Shown here: piece after piece, positions 26,593 through 39,501 of the stretch | Layout of the letters: each line of letters opens with the position of its first letter | Position numbering within the stretch: position 1 is the first letter of the stretch | Assembly: GCA_030522415.1 (NCBI GenBank) | Contig: CM060125.1 | Coordinates: 4,522,401 to 4,586,400 of the forward strand | Source of the DNA: Channallabes apus | Taxonomy: Eukaryota > Chordata > Actinopteri > Siluriformes > Clariidae | DNA length: 64,000 nt | Direction: 5' to 3' | Notes under the pieces: model-generated | Told to the model about the DNA's origin: nothing | Databases searched by the model: none | Seen by the model: the letters and a program-made list of their open reading frames with translations, nothing else | Translations under genes and position numbers: made by a program

Positions 26593-27629
26593 ATGGATGT
26601 GCATTTGTGTCAAATGGAGATTCTATTTCTATTTTATTTTGTTTATGATATTCCTTTTTATTTGTTCGTGAGGAAAGTTTGCCTGCTACAAAGGATGCTT
26701 GTCATATTCTGCCAAAAAGAGAGGGAAAAATATCTATTTTTGTTTTAAAAATATGAGTTATTATAAATGTATTGTATCAATTAAAAAATCTATTTAATTA
26801 TAGATATATCTAATATATAATGGTAATTCGAAATATTCATTCGTGTTTGGTGTCACAGCGCTTTTGCTCTTTTGTACTTTTCTCCATTTGTAGATAATTT
26901 ATAAATGTTTCTACTTTTTTTAATGTGTTAGAATTTCATATTAAACAAGTGCAAGCCTTATTCATGGTGTTCCCCCCACCCCATCCACCTACCCCCCAAA
27001 AATGAAGTCTACAGTCTTGTGCTCACTAGGTGAATTAAAGGAAAAAGAGAAAAGCTATGTTAATGACTACTGTGTGACTGTGCATGTGTCATGTACACAT
27101 TTTTTTTTCTAAGGGAAATAAATCGAATATTTTTTACATGTGTGCTGTTTGTGGTAAATTTGCAATTTGAGCAGGAGGGTGACAATATACTACATCACCA
27201 CATGAGGGCAGAATAAACTTAGATTTGAACTCTTATGGCCCAGACCAACTCCTCAACTCTTATGGCTTAAATCTTCTCCTCTATTTATCGTAGACGGTGA
27301 TTGATGCAAATTGGTATCTTTGAATGGGCAGGGCTCCATGGCATGGCCGGCAAATTAGGCGTGTCCATGCAAGTCTGGTTAACGAGATCATTTACCAAAT
27401 GGATAAAATACAACACTGAACTCATATCATCTGATAAATCTAATTAATGGGTCAGCATTTTTACTATAAGGCCAGTTTATGATTTAGCATGATTTCCATA
27501 ATAAGTTAGCAAATGTATAAATGGGTTTGATTAGTATAATGATATCTCACCATCTAGCCAGTATACTATAACGCTAGTTCTCAACTTAGCATGACTTCTT
27601 TAAAACTAGGTCCTGAGTACATAATGCTG
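26593..27629. other. Intergenic DNA, nothing recognised
   Basis: AT-rich DNA leading to the 5'-truncated L2 element. No supported features. Confidence 0.5.
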
Positions 27630-30393
27630 GCTTATAATTGAACAGACAGGCTCTAAAAACTGCTAGGACCGAGCATCTTAGCCAATTGATAGCAAGAAAC
27701 CAAAACAATCCCAGGTTCTTATTTAGTAACGCAAAGGCTCACCTAACAAAACCTAAGATGCCCGCAGAGAGTATCCCATCACAGTTTAGAAGTGAAGACT
27801 TTATGGACTTCTTTAATGAAAAAATCAATAGTATCAGGAAGAAAATAACGGAGGTTCAACCTCTAATAGTATCCCATGATCCAGTTCAGCCTATAGCTTC
27901 ACATTCACATTTAGATTTTCAGTGCTTTACAGGTATAGGACAAGAAGAGCTGTATAAACTTATTACCTCAGCTAAATCAACAACGTGCCTGTTAGACCCA
28001 ATCCCAACCAGATTCTTAAAGGAAGTGATGCTTACGGTTGGAGAGCCACTTATAAACATTATTAATTCTTCATTACATCTTGGTCATGTCCCTAAACCTT
28101 TCAAGTTGGCAGTTATTAAGCCGCATCTTAAAAAATCTAATTTGGACGCGAATCTTTTTCTTCTTTGTCTTTCGGCTGTTCCCTTTCAGGGGTCGCCACA
28201 GCGAATCATCTGCCTCCATCTTAACCCTATCCTCTGCATCCTCTTCTCTCACACCAACTAACTTCATGTCCTCTCTCACTGCATCCATAAATCTCCTCTT
28301 TGGTCTTCCTCTAGACCTCCTGCCTGGCAGTTCCAACCTCAGCATCCTTCTACCGATATATTCACACTCTCTAATTTGGACACGAATGAAATAACAAATT
28401 ACAGACCGATTTCAAACCTTCCGTTCATATCAAAAATATTTGAAAAAGTAGTATCAGCTCAAATATGCACATTCTTGCAGGAAAACAACATCCTTGAAGA
28501 ATTTCAGTCAGGTTTCAGGCCCCATCATAGTACAGAAACTGTACTAGTTAAGATTGCAAACGACTTGTTTTTAGCTTCGGACCAAGGCTGCATTTCAATA
28601 CTAGTCTTACTTGATCTTAGTGCTGCATTCGACACTGTAGATCACGATATTCTCATAGATCGCTTACAAAATCACATAGGTATTCAGGGACAGGCATTAA
28701 AATGGTTTAGATCATACCTGTCTGATCGATACCATTTTGTAGATCCAAATGGAGAACCATCTGGTGTAATGCCAGTGAAATATGGGGTCCCACAAGGGTC
28801 AGTTTTAGGACCTCTGCTGTTCTCAATATACATGCTTCCCTTGGGTAACATCATTAGAAGACATAGGATTAGTTTCCATTGTTATGCTGATGATACCCAA
28901 TTATGTATCTCAACCAAACCAGACGAAATATCTAAGTTGTCTGGATTAACTGAGTGTGTCCAGGACATAAAAGATTGGATGACCAATAACTTTCTTTTAC
29001 TAAATTCAGATAAGACAGAGATATTACTTATTGGCCTAAAAACCAGCACACAACAGCTTTCACAATTCAGCCTGCGGTTAGAAGGATGTACTGTTACTAC
29101 CAGTGAAAAACTTGGGCGTAATATTATACAGCAACTTGTCTTTTGAAAATCACATTTCAAATATCACAAAAACAGCCTTTTTTCTTCTTAGAAATATTGC
29201 AAAACTGAGGAGCATCTTATCTGTATCTGATGCAGAAAAGCTAGTTCATGCATTCATGACCTCCAGACTGGACTATTGTAATGCATTACTAGGTGGATGT
29301 CCTGCCTCCTCAATAAACAAGCTTCAGTTAGTCCAAAATGCAGCCGCCAGGGTTCTTACTAGATCCAGAAAATATGATCATATAACCCCTATATTATCAT
29401 CCCTGCACTGGCTACCTGTTCAGTCTAGAATAAATTACAAAATAGTATTACTTACATACAAAGCCTTAAATGGTTTAGCTCCTAGATACCTAACCAGTCT
29501 TCTGATACGCTACAATCCACCACGTGCTTTAAGATCACAAAACTCCGGACTTCTGGTAGTTCCCAGAATTTCTAAATCTACAAAAGGGGGTAGGGCATTT
29601 TCATATTTAGCTCCAAAGCTTTGGAACAGCCTTCCAGACAGTGTTCGGGGAGCAGACACGGTTTCCCAGTTCAAAAGTAGACTCAAGACGCATCTTTTTA
29701 ATCTGGCATACATATAACTCATCCCATAACCTCATACTCTAGTACACCTATACTGAATGGCAACTACGCTAATTCTCCCCATCTGTTCTGTATCCTTCTA
29801 CCCATGCCGAGGCATCGGGAGATTGTGCCAGCTTCAGTAGACAAAGGCCGACCCTGCGAGGTTCCTGAGGCATCCAGAGAAGGACCAGCTACAGCTGGAT
29901 TCTGCTTCATGATGGTTGGAGCTACACATGCTGCTCCTGTGCCTCCAGTGATCCAGACCTCATCTGCCCTCTGCACCTCATCTGTCCACTGGCTCATCCC
30001 TATGCTGAATGGGTCTTCATGTTAATTTAAATTATTTTCTGTCATATTGAACTTTCACCTGCACGACACACATGATGTTATCATTTCTATCTGTTATCAC
30101 CCAAATGAGGATGGGTTCCCTGTTGAGTCTGGTTCCTCTCAAAGTTTCTTCCTAATGCCATCTCAGGGAGTTTTTCCTTGCCACCGTCACCATCACCCTT
30201 GGCTTGCTCGTCAGAGACATTTCATTCATCATTCATTCATCTCATTATTACCTAAACACATTTTTCTCACACATACACACTTCCAAATATTTTCTTTTCT
30301 AACAAAATCTTTTAAATTTTTTGTGAAGCTGCTTTGAGACAATGACCATTGTTAAAAGCGCTATATAAATAAAATTGAATTGAATTGAATTGA
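27630..30393 (+). mobile_element. L2-clade LINE, 5'-truncated, interrupted, with 3' UTR and tail
   Basis: Reverse-transcriptase polyprotein remnant. Part one (27638-28153) covers the region before RT motif 1. After a nested insertion, 28376-29146 contains the RT core with LLDLSAAFDTVDHDIL, YGVPQGSVLGPLLFSIYM and the catalytic YADD. A frameshift near 29100 leads into 29103-29717, the C-terminal domain (HWLPVQSRINYK, LWNSLPDSVR). The 3' UTR ends TGAAGCTGCTTTGAGACAAT, then AAAATTGAATTGAATTGAA, the repeated tail typical of this clade. The endonuclease is missing. The frameshift and the insertion make it inactive. Confidence 0.9.
28154..28369 (-). mobile_element. 5'-truncated RTE LINE inserted in the L2
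   Basis: A 216-bp minus-strand insertion encoding an RT C-terminal piece (RLELPGRRSRGRPKRRFMD). It has an 18-bp target duplication with one mismatch, 28136-28153 and 28370-28387 (TCTAATTTGGACNCGAAT). The same LINE family appears at 34800-35660. Confidence 0.9.
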
Positions 30394-30485
30394 ACCTGAT
30401 TCACACTGACTTAGCACAATGACTTGTTATGGGATAGCCTTGACAGTTAGTCTTAGTTTGTAATTTAGCATGGTAAATAATGGCC

Positions 30486-30690
30486 AAGCATACAGATTAG
30501 CACTGTCGTCTTGCACTTCCAGGGTTCGGGTTCAATTCCTGCTTTGGGGTCTGTGTGCTTGGAGGTGGCATGTTCTCCCCGTGTTTGGTGGGTTTCCTCC
30601 CACAATCAAAGGATATGCAGGTTAGGCTAACTGACAATTTCAAATTGGCCGTAGTGTGTGAATGCGCATGTGAATGTTGATCGGAGGTAC
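30486..30690 (+). mobile_element. Diverged SINE family A copy, plus strand
   Basis: Only copy of this family here on the + strand: TTAGCACTGTCGTCTTGCAC, then GGTTCAATTCC and TGGGTTTCCTCCCACA. Strongly mutated; the 3' tail is replaced by unrelated sequence. Confidence 0.75.
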
Positions 30691-30933
30691 CACCAATGGG
30701 AATAAATACAATGGTAATCACCACTGGCCTCCACTGTCCCTGGAGATGTTCCTACAGTAGATGGATAGATGGAAGCATACAGTATTTACAACATTTGTTT
30801 ATTAATAAGTTCACTATAACTCCAGACTATTTATGTTTAGACTACTGCATGGACTATTATTTAAACTATTTAATGCTAGTTTGATTGAACCTGTTTAACG
30901 CTAAGCTGTTGACTGCTTTTTGGTGTGTGCTAG

Positions 30934-32684
30934 TGTGGGAGAAAATTCTTCCACCTGTTGAATGTTGCCTACAATTTAAAATATCAAACAGTTAACAAAT
31001 TAGTTACAATCAAAATTAAAAAGATTTCAGACGCCACACAGAACTGGAAGAAGTAAGAGGATTTATTGCAGCAATAAAACCCAGTGAGCCGCACTTGCAA
31101 TGCTTAGGTCGTAAATACAAGCACTGTCAAGAGCAGACTGAATTCACAGTAAAAGACACACACCTTTTATACACTTCATGAGAAGGAGGGGGGAGTCCAG
31201 GGGAATTTCCCGACCCCTCCTCTGTACACTCTTTTTGCTGACCACATCAAATTTTTATTCCATTATAATCCAGTTCTATCAATTGTTTTATTCCAGTTTC
31301 TATCAATTAATTCTTCTATTATAATTATATTTCTCTTATCTTGTACCATTACATCATACACCTCGCTATCTGACTCCTCTCCATGCTCATAACTTTCTCC
31401 ATTATAATTTATTTTCATTAATAATTATTTTCTATTATCTTTACACTTTTCATATCTTTTTATAAAAATATAGGGGTGTTGCTTGTTTTCAAGACTTTTT
31501 CCTCGTGTTTCTTTGGTTTATTCTTCATTTCTCAAAAGACCAGTCATGGGTAAGCATCTCCTTTATACTACTGTACTTAATTTATTTATTATTTATTACT
31601 TATTTGCCTTATTTTACCCTATTCAATGTTTATATACATTTTATTCTATTTTATAGCTAACTGCAACTTCTCCATGGATGACATCATCTCTGTGGATGAT
31701 TCGGACAGCCAGGGCAGTTCAGATCGTGTTCCTTCTGAGGACTTTTATTTCTGTCGATGCTTTTTACTCCTTGTGTTTTGTATTTTTCCGTTAGGCTTTT
31801 ATACTTTGTATTTTATATTATTATCATGTAGATACGCTTACTGTATTTTATGTCCTGTGTCTTACTCTTATTAATATGTTATTCACAAAACTCTCTGTGG
31901 CTCTGATTTATTTCTTATCTGTCCATCCAGTCTGTGCCCAAGACCATTTTCACACACACATAGGGGAAACCCCTGCTCTGTGTCTCTTCCTTATCACTCT
32001 GCGCACACACATTCTGTTGGCAGATTCCGGCCACCTGCGCACAGACACATACACACATTGTCTCCTGATCCTTCTGAATTTTGGTTTTAATGTATGATTG
32101 ATTACATAGTCACCCCGTTAGCCCCTCTCTTATTAAGTTTCCACGGCCTGACCATCCGTTGTTTCCCTCATTAATCTTTCAGGTTCGTCCAATTATTTTT
32201 TGGTTTCTGGTCTTATGTCTCCCTTATCTTATCTTCTGTCCTTGGTTTTGTTGGTTGCTCCTGGTCTTTTCTACAGTTCTCAAGAGATGGCCCATGTATA
32301 AGCATCTCTTTACTTGGTATTATGTAGATGCACATACTAGTTTATTTTTCCTACTTTATTAAGCTCTGTATTTTTAAAATCTGATTGTGTGTCTTTTAGA
32401 TCTTTGTCTATAATTTTACTTAAACATGTGTACGTGTGTCTATCACTTGTTTTAATCCTTCATTAAATGTGTGCGCTCACACTCTGCCAAGTCCGACACC
32501 TGGCGCCTTATCTGGTCTATGTTTTACGACCTGTCATGCTCCCCAGATTCTAGGGACTTTTCCAGTCCCCCCCATTTTCGCTGTTCCTAACTCTTGTCCT
32601 GTCTTTTATACTATAATGGTACACTTATAGTTCTTTTTTATATTTCTACTTGCATAAATATATGTTGATCAAAATTTGCTTACA
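30934..32684 (-). repeat. 3' LTR of the endogenous retrovirus
   Basis: In sense it starts TGTAAGC and ends CTCCCACA. It holds a TATA box (31163-31171), a poly(A) signal AATAAA (31062-31067) and a very long U3 of about 1.5 kb. By eye it has no difference from the 5' LTR; translations of chance frames at the same offsets are identical. Confidence 0.93.
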
Positions 32685-32697
32685 TATTTCCCCCTCT
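32685..32697 (-). other. Polypurine tract of the endogenous retrovirus
   Basis: The sense strand reads CAGAGGGGGAAATA directly before the 3' LTR. A near copy (GAGGGGGTAATATGTAAG, sense) lies at about 32857-32875. Confidence 0.8.
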
Positions 32698-34799
32698 GCG
32701 ACTTTTAAGTCGCATAATGGACAATACATAAGTAAAGGAAAATACATCAAAGAAAAATAAACTTTAGGTGGTTATAGTTCTATTATAGGATTATTATAGT
32801 TATTAGATAGCAGTTCCACTAGATATTAAATAATATAGGTATTAGATAATAGTTCCACTTACATATTACCCCCTCAGCCAAAGGAACACTTCTAGAAAAC
32901 CACAAAATCACAAAACATCTTCAGTGGCTGAGGAGAATATATTGGGTACACATGGTAAGTAAACAAGGACTAATCAATGAGTAAATAAGCAATAAATGTT
33001 GGTTCCTAACATGAGTAAATAGCTGCTAAATATCGAGTAAATAATGGGCATAGATATGAGTTCAGAGGTGGGCGAAAAACCCTCAAATGTAGCCAATCCA
33101 GAGGGAAAATTCCACACCTTGCCAGCATTATATGCTCGACAGTGTAAGTATCACCTGAACTCATCCCTTTTGGATATATAACAAATATCATTCGTATACA
33201 TTGAAAGATGGGTCGAACATAGAATTAGGGTCCCTGTAAATAGGGAGACCCTGTTTTTCACTTCCCTCATCCATCATCAGTTTGCGGTCCTCTTCAGTAT
33301 ATTCAAGGATGTGTAAGTCTTTCGCCATGCTCTTCACCGTTTGCAGTAGTGCAGCGGCCAAACTTAAGGCATCTCCCTAGTTGGTATGATGTTGTCTCTA
33401 GAAGAAATCCTCAGTTCTTATCAAGGAAAACCATGTCCTGTTCTCTCGATGTGACCTATTCGAGGTCCTGAGTCACTACGTCTGCCATTGTGATGAATTT
33501 CTTATGCCACCTTGGATAGTGTGGATACCAGTCGACCCGGTCATGTCGTACTTCGTCCCATCTTTTCCTGGGGGTCCGTGCCGTAGTCTGCTTCCAGTTC
33601 TCGATGCAGATCGGACAGGAGATTTTCCACTGCGGAGACGGCCTTGCTTCCCCCTCTGGTACAGGTTCTACAGGGTCCATTCTGTAACACATTATGTTAG
33701 CAGAACAACAATACACTTCTACTGACACTAGTTCTATTTTCTATTGTTATATAATCACTAATCATGGGTTAATTGGTCAAATGACTGATTTAGGGTATAC
33801 AGATAAAGTGTTTAATTATATCATATAATCAACAATGATCGTGGTCTGATATGCAGGTCACTGTCCACTCATTTGCATGTAGATTGATTCATCTCTGTCG
33901 TCTTCATACAAATCTGGTTTTGCATGGTCATTACTGTTGTCCTATCTAATTATTCTTATACCCATTCTGAAACACTTAGTGTGTGATTCTAAAATCTCTG
34001 TTGATTATACCATAGCAGAATTATCCATCCTGCGTTTTGGAATGCCATCCCATGTTACTGATATTCCTCCTTCTCCATTAAATTCGTCCCATACCTTTAA
34101 TTCTTCTTTACCAATTTTTCTGTGAACTTTGTGTCGCGTATGTTTCGGCGGTCGTTCTCATGTCGCAAGCCTACCATGACTAAGTCTCCTCCTAGTAATA
34201 CGGGAGCACAGCATCCTCCCCAATTCTTTGGTAATGTTTGTCTGACAGTAGTTCCGTCGCAGTACCAGAATATGTCTGCCAAGGGTGTGGTACCTACACT
34301 TAAGTCGAGTTGCCATATTTTTTACCATCTCACTGCATGACATGTTATAAATTTTTACTGTCGCATACATGTCGCATTTCTATAAGAAACCTGCTGCTGG
34401 TTGTGTTTTGTTGCAGCTTGAAGATAGATCTCCTATTTCTTCAGTCCCATTCGAACAGATACATCGAGGATAGGTTTGTTGGATTGGTGTTATCTCTCGC
34501 TGGACCGCATCTAATGTGATCACAGGGCGATAGGTACACTTGCTTGTATTCTGCATCCATTCTGGGCCATAATGTACTGCAGCTGAGTGCAAAAGACAGC
34601 TGATAGGGCATAATTCTGATGTACTGTATGTTGGGTTGTCTGTACATTCCTTCGTACTGTACCTTGTGTGGGAATCACATGTAGGGGTTTATTACTTCTA
34701 TCATGACACGCAATACAATCCCTTGAGGTCAATATGTCTGCTGTAAATTGTCAGCCATTGGAAGAACATGTAATTTTTCCATGTTGTATCAATTTCCGT

Positions 34800-35660
34800 T
34801 GTCCTTTCTCACTGCATCCATAAATCTCCTCTTTGGTCTTCCTCTGGATCTCCTGCCTGGCAGTTCCAACCTCAGCATCCTTCTACCGATATATTCACAA
34901 TCTCTCCTCTGAACATGTCCAAACCACCTCAATCTGGCCTCTCTGACTCATTCATTCATTCATTTTCTGTACCGCTTTATCCTTATATACAGGGTCGCGG
35001 GGCCTCTCTGACTTTATCTCCAAAATCGTCTAATATCGGTTGTCCCTCTGATGAACTCATTCTTGATCCTATCCATCCTTGTCACTCCCAAGGAGAACCT
35101 CAACATCTTCAGCTCTGCTACCTCCAACTCTGCCTCCTGTCTTTTCTTCAGTGCCACTGTCTCTAAGCCGTAGAGCATTGCTGGTCTCACCACTGTCCTG
35201 TACACCTCTCATACATGTCATGCACCACTCTAACATACTTCTCTACCACTCCAGACTTCCTCATACAACACCACAGCTCCTCTCTCGGCACCCTGTCGTA
35301 CGCCTTCTCTAAATCTACAAAGACACAATGCAACTCTTTATTACCTTCTCTGCATCATATCAACCTACTCTCTTCCCATCTCTGTCATGGTCCCAACATT
35401 CAAAGTCCCTACTTTCACTCCTAAACTCTTGCCTTTCCTTTTCCTTTTCTCTCTCTGCTTTCGAACACGTCTTCCTCTTCTGCTTTTTCGACAGTTATTG
35501 AGGCTAATGCTAATGCTAATTTGTCTTTCCTTAAGGTTCCAGTTTGGGCTGGTGTCATTACTCAAAGTGGCTCTGCCATCAGTTAGATCTGGCAGTAGAA
35601 TAGTTGTTATGATTATAAATTTAAGATTATTTCGGGGGTAGTAACGGAGTGGTTTCTCCA
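34800..35660 (-). mobile_element. Internally deleted RTE LINE nested in the retrovirus
   Basis: The minus strand begins near 35660 with an N-terminal segment containing VGTLNVGTMTEMGRE (apurinic endonuclease start), jumps by deletion to an RT segment ([20 protein letters not shown] at about 35290-35340), then to the C-terminal YGLETVALKKRQEAELEVAE and the GRPKRRFMD-type tail near 34840. Same family as the piece at 28154-28369. Confidence 0.85.
34951..35000 (-). mobile_element. Very short SINE family A insertion inside the nested LINE
   Basis: Only the tail end (TTCATTCATTCATTTTCTGT to AGGGTCGCG) is present. It is flanked by the duplication GGCCTCTCTGACT (about 34945-34957 and 35000-35012). 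It is a third level of nesting: SINE in LINE in provirus. Confidence 0.85.
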
Positions 35661-36016
35661 TTTGGATCACAAAGTTGACACGTAGGGCTATGGCCTAATA
35701 ATCTACACAATATATGTCTTGGTGTGTTTTTCGTTGAGTATCACGTTACTGTTGGGGTTGCTTTAACTATTCTAATCACTATCTGATCCAGTGTCAGGTT
35801 CTAGCTGTTGCCATGCTGCTTCTTCAATTCTTGTACGTTTTTCATGTCATTGTTTGCCTCGGGCTCTTGTTCTTTTGGGCTGGTCCAGCTTGTTCTGCAG
35901 CAGCCTCTTCTTCTGCTTCCCACTCTCCTATGTCATCTTGGGGCCACTCTGGCCAATAGCCTTGTTCTTCTTGTTGTTCTGATTCTTGTTCTTCTGGTTC
36001 GGTCCACGGCAATTCT

Positions 36017-36858
36017 TCAGTGTTCATATGGGTCTGGTGCTTGTTGTTTAGGCCTCTCTAGGAGTCTAATTTCAAACCCTGGTCTGATTGCAAATCCCTG
36101 GGGCGCCCTGTCTCTTACCTGGTCTGGATTTGGCGACCTTGCAACAATGATGTAAATTTCTTTACCTTTAACCTTCACAGCAGTTGGAGTTGCCAACACC
36201 ACCTTGTGTGGTCCTTTTCTTCTAGCTTGATTACACCTTCTTCTGAACACTCGAATAAATACCCAATCACCAGGCAGCACTGTTCTTTCGTCTGTCTCCT
36301 CTGCATCGTTAGCTGGTCTCTGCCGGTGGTCACCTACAGTAGCACTGTCGCTCCCTTAACCTGTTGGAAAATAACTTTGTGTATTTCAGATTAGTGTTTT
36401 ACATAATGATCAAGTTCACTTTGTAGTTGTTCGAGAGATGGACCTTTATAGGGTCCTCGATCAAAGGATGTCAACATTGGTCTGCCAGTAAGCATTGCAT
36501 GCGGTATTAAATGCGTGTTTTGGTTAGTTTGCGATCTCATGCACATCAAAGCTAATGGTAAAGCTTGTCACCAGTTCATACCTGTATCTGCACATATTTT
36601 AGCCAATTTCATTTAGAATTCCATTCGCTCTCTTTACCATCCCTTGAGATTGTGGGCAATACACACATCCAAACCTATGCTTGATATTTAACCACTGAGT
36701 TACTTTCTATATTACCTTGTTTGCAAAGTGCTTTCCGTTATCTGAGTTAAGGGTGTCTGGGATTCCAAATCTTCTCTACACAAGAATTTTGCTCGTGTGT
36801 CTGCTGCTTCCTTTCCATCACTAACAAAAGTACTATCTTTTCTATGTGCTGTACACAT
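36017..36858 (-). pseudogene. Retroviral integrase remnant
   Basis: The minus-strand frame 36017-36280 matches an integrase C-terminal SH3-like domain (PGDWVFIRVFRRR, GPHKVVLATPTAV). The core domain expected at 36290-36850 is present only as short disrupted segments. Confidence 0.75.
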
Positions 36859-37284
36859 TTATCTATGGCTAGATGGTAATTTGATTACATCTATTAGCTC
36901 TGCAATTGCCTTTCCATATACTACTGATGTTCCGTCCTCTCTCTTGTAACCTTTTTGTGCCCATATGGGGCCATACAAATGGCATATTCCATATGTGTAA
37001 GCTAAATCAGTATATATTGTACATGCTTTTCCTTCTACTATCTTACATGCGCCTGACAAAGCGATTAACTCAGTTAACTGGGTACAGGGTAGTTGCACAG
37101 GTTCTGCTTGTACTATTCTAAATGCTTTTCCATGTAGGGCTGGTGTTACTATAGCATAGCCTGCTTTATTGCTATCCCCATTTCTAAAACATGACCCATC
37201 TACAATGAATATACAATCTGAATGTGACAGAGCTTGATTCTCTAGGTCTTGTCGTGTCTTTAAGTGTTTTGCTGACACCTTCAT
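36859..37284 (-). pseudogene. Retroviral RNase H domain remnant
   Basis: A 141-codon minus-strand frame. It shows the first catalytic Asp in an IVDGS context, a Glu in QLTELIAL and the later TD in a YTDLAY context, followed by ICHLYGPIW. This is the best preserved retroviral domain in the window, but flanking frames are broken. Confidence 0.85.
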
Positions 37285-37499
37285 ATAGTTAACTCAGGTG
37301 CAGAGAGTATTACATCATATTACATCAAATTAGCATTTGTAATTACAAACTATGGCTGATCAGGAGTGTGTGTAATATGTGGGTGGTATACGACTGGATG
37401 TCCCATGGTAATTGATGAGGCTTTCTGATAAGCAAATGCTGCTGCTTGGTAGCAGGGTGGCATGTCTTTTTCAATATTATCAAGCACTGTACTATAATA

Positions 37500-38527
37500 A
37501 GCAATTAGTTGTTTACTAGGACCTTGTTATTGAATCAGAACCCCTTTGACAAAACCGCCACATTCTGAGACAGACAGGTGGAATGGCTTATTATACTCTG
37601 GACTAGCAAGTGCTGGTGCTGTACAGAGTTCTCTCTTTATCTGTTCAAAACCTCCAGTGCTTCAAGTGTCCATTCTAACACTGCACTATCAGCTGTTTTA
37701 ACTATTGCTCACAATGGTGGTGTTTTTAATACAAAATCACAAATCCAGTCTCTACTAAATCCTACCATACCTAGAAAAGACAGCATCTCTTTTACAGGCC
37801 ATGGTTTAGGAGTTTTTAATATTGCTTCTATATGTTCAGGAGACATGTGTCTAGATGTTCCTTTTAAAACTCTACCTAGATATTCTAGTTTCTGCTTACA
37901 GAATTCAAACTCTTCTTTACTAACTTTGTCCATTTTCAGCTAGCACTAACAAATGCTGAACATAAATCTATGACAGTGTACCACTGTGTACCTACTGATA
38001 TATTAGACAGCAGTGTGTGAGGATCGGGCATTACAGGCAATTCTGCTTCTACAATTTGATTTATGGCTCATGAGTCATACACAAGTCTCTATTATCTGAG
38101 TTGGGCTTTCTGACAGGAAATATGGGAGTATTACAGGGACTTTTAATTGGTATTAATCTTCCAGCTTCTAATAACCCATCTACTGTAGGCTTAATACCTG
38201 TTATAGCTTAAGGTGTCAATGGGTACTATCTTTGACAAGGCAATATTGCATTTGGTCTTATTTTTATTAAAGTCCTCCAGACTTAACTAATCCTACATCT
38301 GTGGAATGTCTTGTCCATAGTTTCTCTGGGATTGTTTTCAGCAATTCTTCCTCTAACATTCCTTCTCCTTCATCTACCTGTCCTATCATTCTTACTGACA
38401 TTTGTGTGTGCGATGATAACAGAATGTTACACATCCCCCTCTGAGGGTGTGTTGACAACAGCATGTTCCCATCTATCTCTGTGTGTGTTACCCTCGTTCT
38501 ATCTATTTCTAAAAACGTTATTTTCAA
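37500..38527 (-). pseudogene. Retroviral protease/reverse transcriptase remnant
   Basis: Minus-strand pieces: 38267-38527 ends in a segment typical of the protease-RT boundary; 37940-38210 shows scattered RT fingers/palm text broken by stops; 37709-37933 is the RT thumb-side segment with LGRVLKGTSRHMSPEHIEAI. The active-site region is not in an intact frame. Non-functional. Confidence 0.75.
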
Positions 38528-38892
38528 AAATCCTTAATCTTGTGAAATATGTACAGAAGGATTAGAGGTTTGTTCCCATCCAAGTCACTTCAGCTGCTTG
38601 CTTGACCATCGGTTATAGTTCTATAGATTGTGTTTTCTTCTCCCACTAACAGAGAGATGTGGGGTGCTGTGTTAGATCCTTGATGCCAGTGTTCCTGTTG
38701 TTCAGGTGTACAGTGATGGCTGCTTCTGCGGCTGTGTCTCCTAGTGCCATATAGGTGATAGAGTCTTCCATGACATCTGTCCACAACTGTGCATATTCTT
38801 CATCTTGACTTCCTGTGTCCTAATACATGATGCAGTGCAATAGCAGGGTCATGCTTCTGCAGTCTGGTCGTCATTGCGTCCCTTTTTTAAAT

Positions 38893-39501
38893 TTATTTAT
38901 TTATTTGTTCAATGACCTCCCTCTCATCTTCTGCTGTACTGAGAGTCTCATGGCGACTTCTACTGTGCATGCCTGTTCTCCCCCATCTTGGGTATGCTTG
39001 ATCGCTGCATCTTGGAGTGCTCATCCGGTCTTTTCCTTGCTGTTCTTTTTCTTGCATCTTTTTTTTAGGTTCAATGATTATGAACCCTTTTACTTTCCTT
39101 TTCACTCGTTCCTTCTGATTTCTTTCAATGATATCATCCTCCTCCTCGGTTTCTGCCTCTTCTGTGTCAGACTCGTGACATGGAGACGAGAAGGATTCTC
39201 TGGGACATACGTCTGTGTCTTCCCTTTCTTCCAGGTCTTCTTCTTCTCTTTTTCTTTCCTTCATGGCACATTCCTCTTGTTCCATCATTCCTTTGTCGGA
39301 TATGGCTTGCCGTTTATCTCCAAGCCCTTTTCTTTCCCTCAGGTACTGCGTACTTCGTTTTCTCATTCCCTCCATCTCCTCTTTCTTTGTTAGCATGTGT
39401 GATTCTGTTTCTTCTTCTTCACTCCATTCTTTTTCGTTGTCACTATCATGCCTGGGAGTTGTTGACTCTTGTTTTGTTTCTTCGTTCATCTGGGCAATCA
39501 C
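38893..39501 (-). pseudogene. Probable gag-region remnant, highly charged
   Basis: A 202-codon minus-strand frame, extremely rich in Glu, Lys and Arg, upstream (in sense) of the protease/RT remnants. Its position suggests the C-terminal part of gag. I cannot recognise matrix, capsid or zinc-knuckle motifs, so the assignment is by position only. Confidence 0.4.

Larger units (their letters stand above)
32720..36016 (-). pseudogene. Env-region remnant of the endogenous retrovirus
   Basis: The position after integrase and before the 3' LTR implies env. Several short minus-strand frames (for example 35842-36027, 34380-34592, 33456-33728) are Cys- or Trp-containing but none is long enough to name a surface or transmembrane subunit. 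The LINE at 34800-35660 disrupts it. Confidence 0.5.

Noticed and set aside
31626..32630. Plus-strand frames inside the retroviral LTR, repeated identically at 43110-44114
   Set aside because: They are short, lie antisense to the provirus and simply reflect the duplicated LTR.
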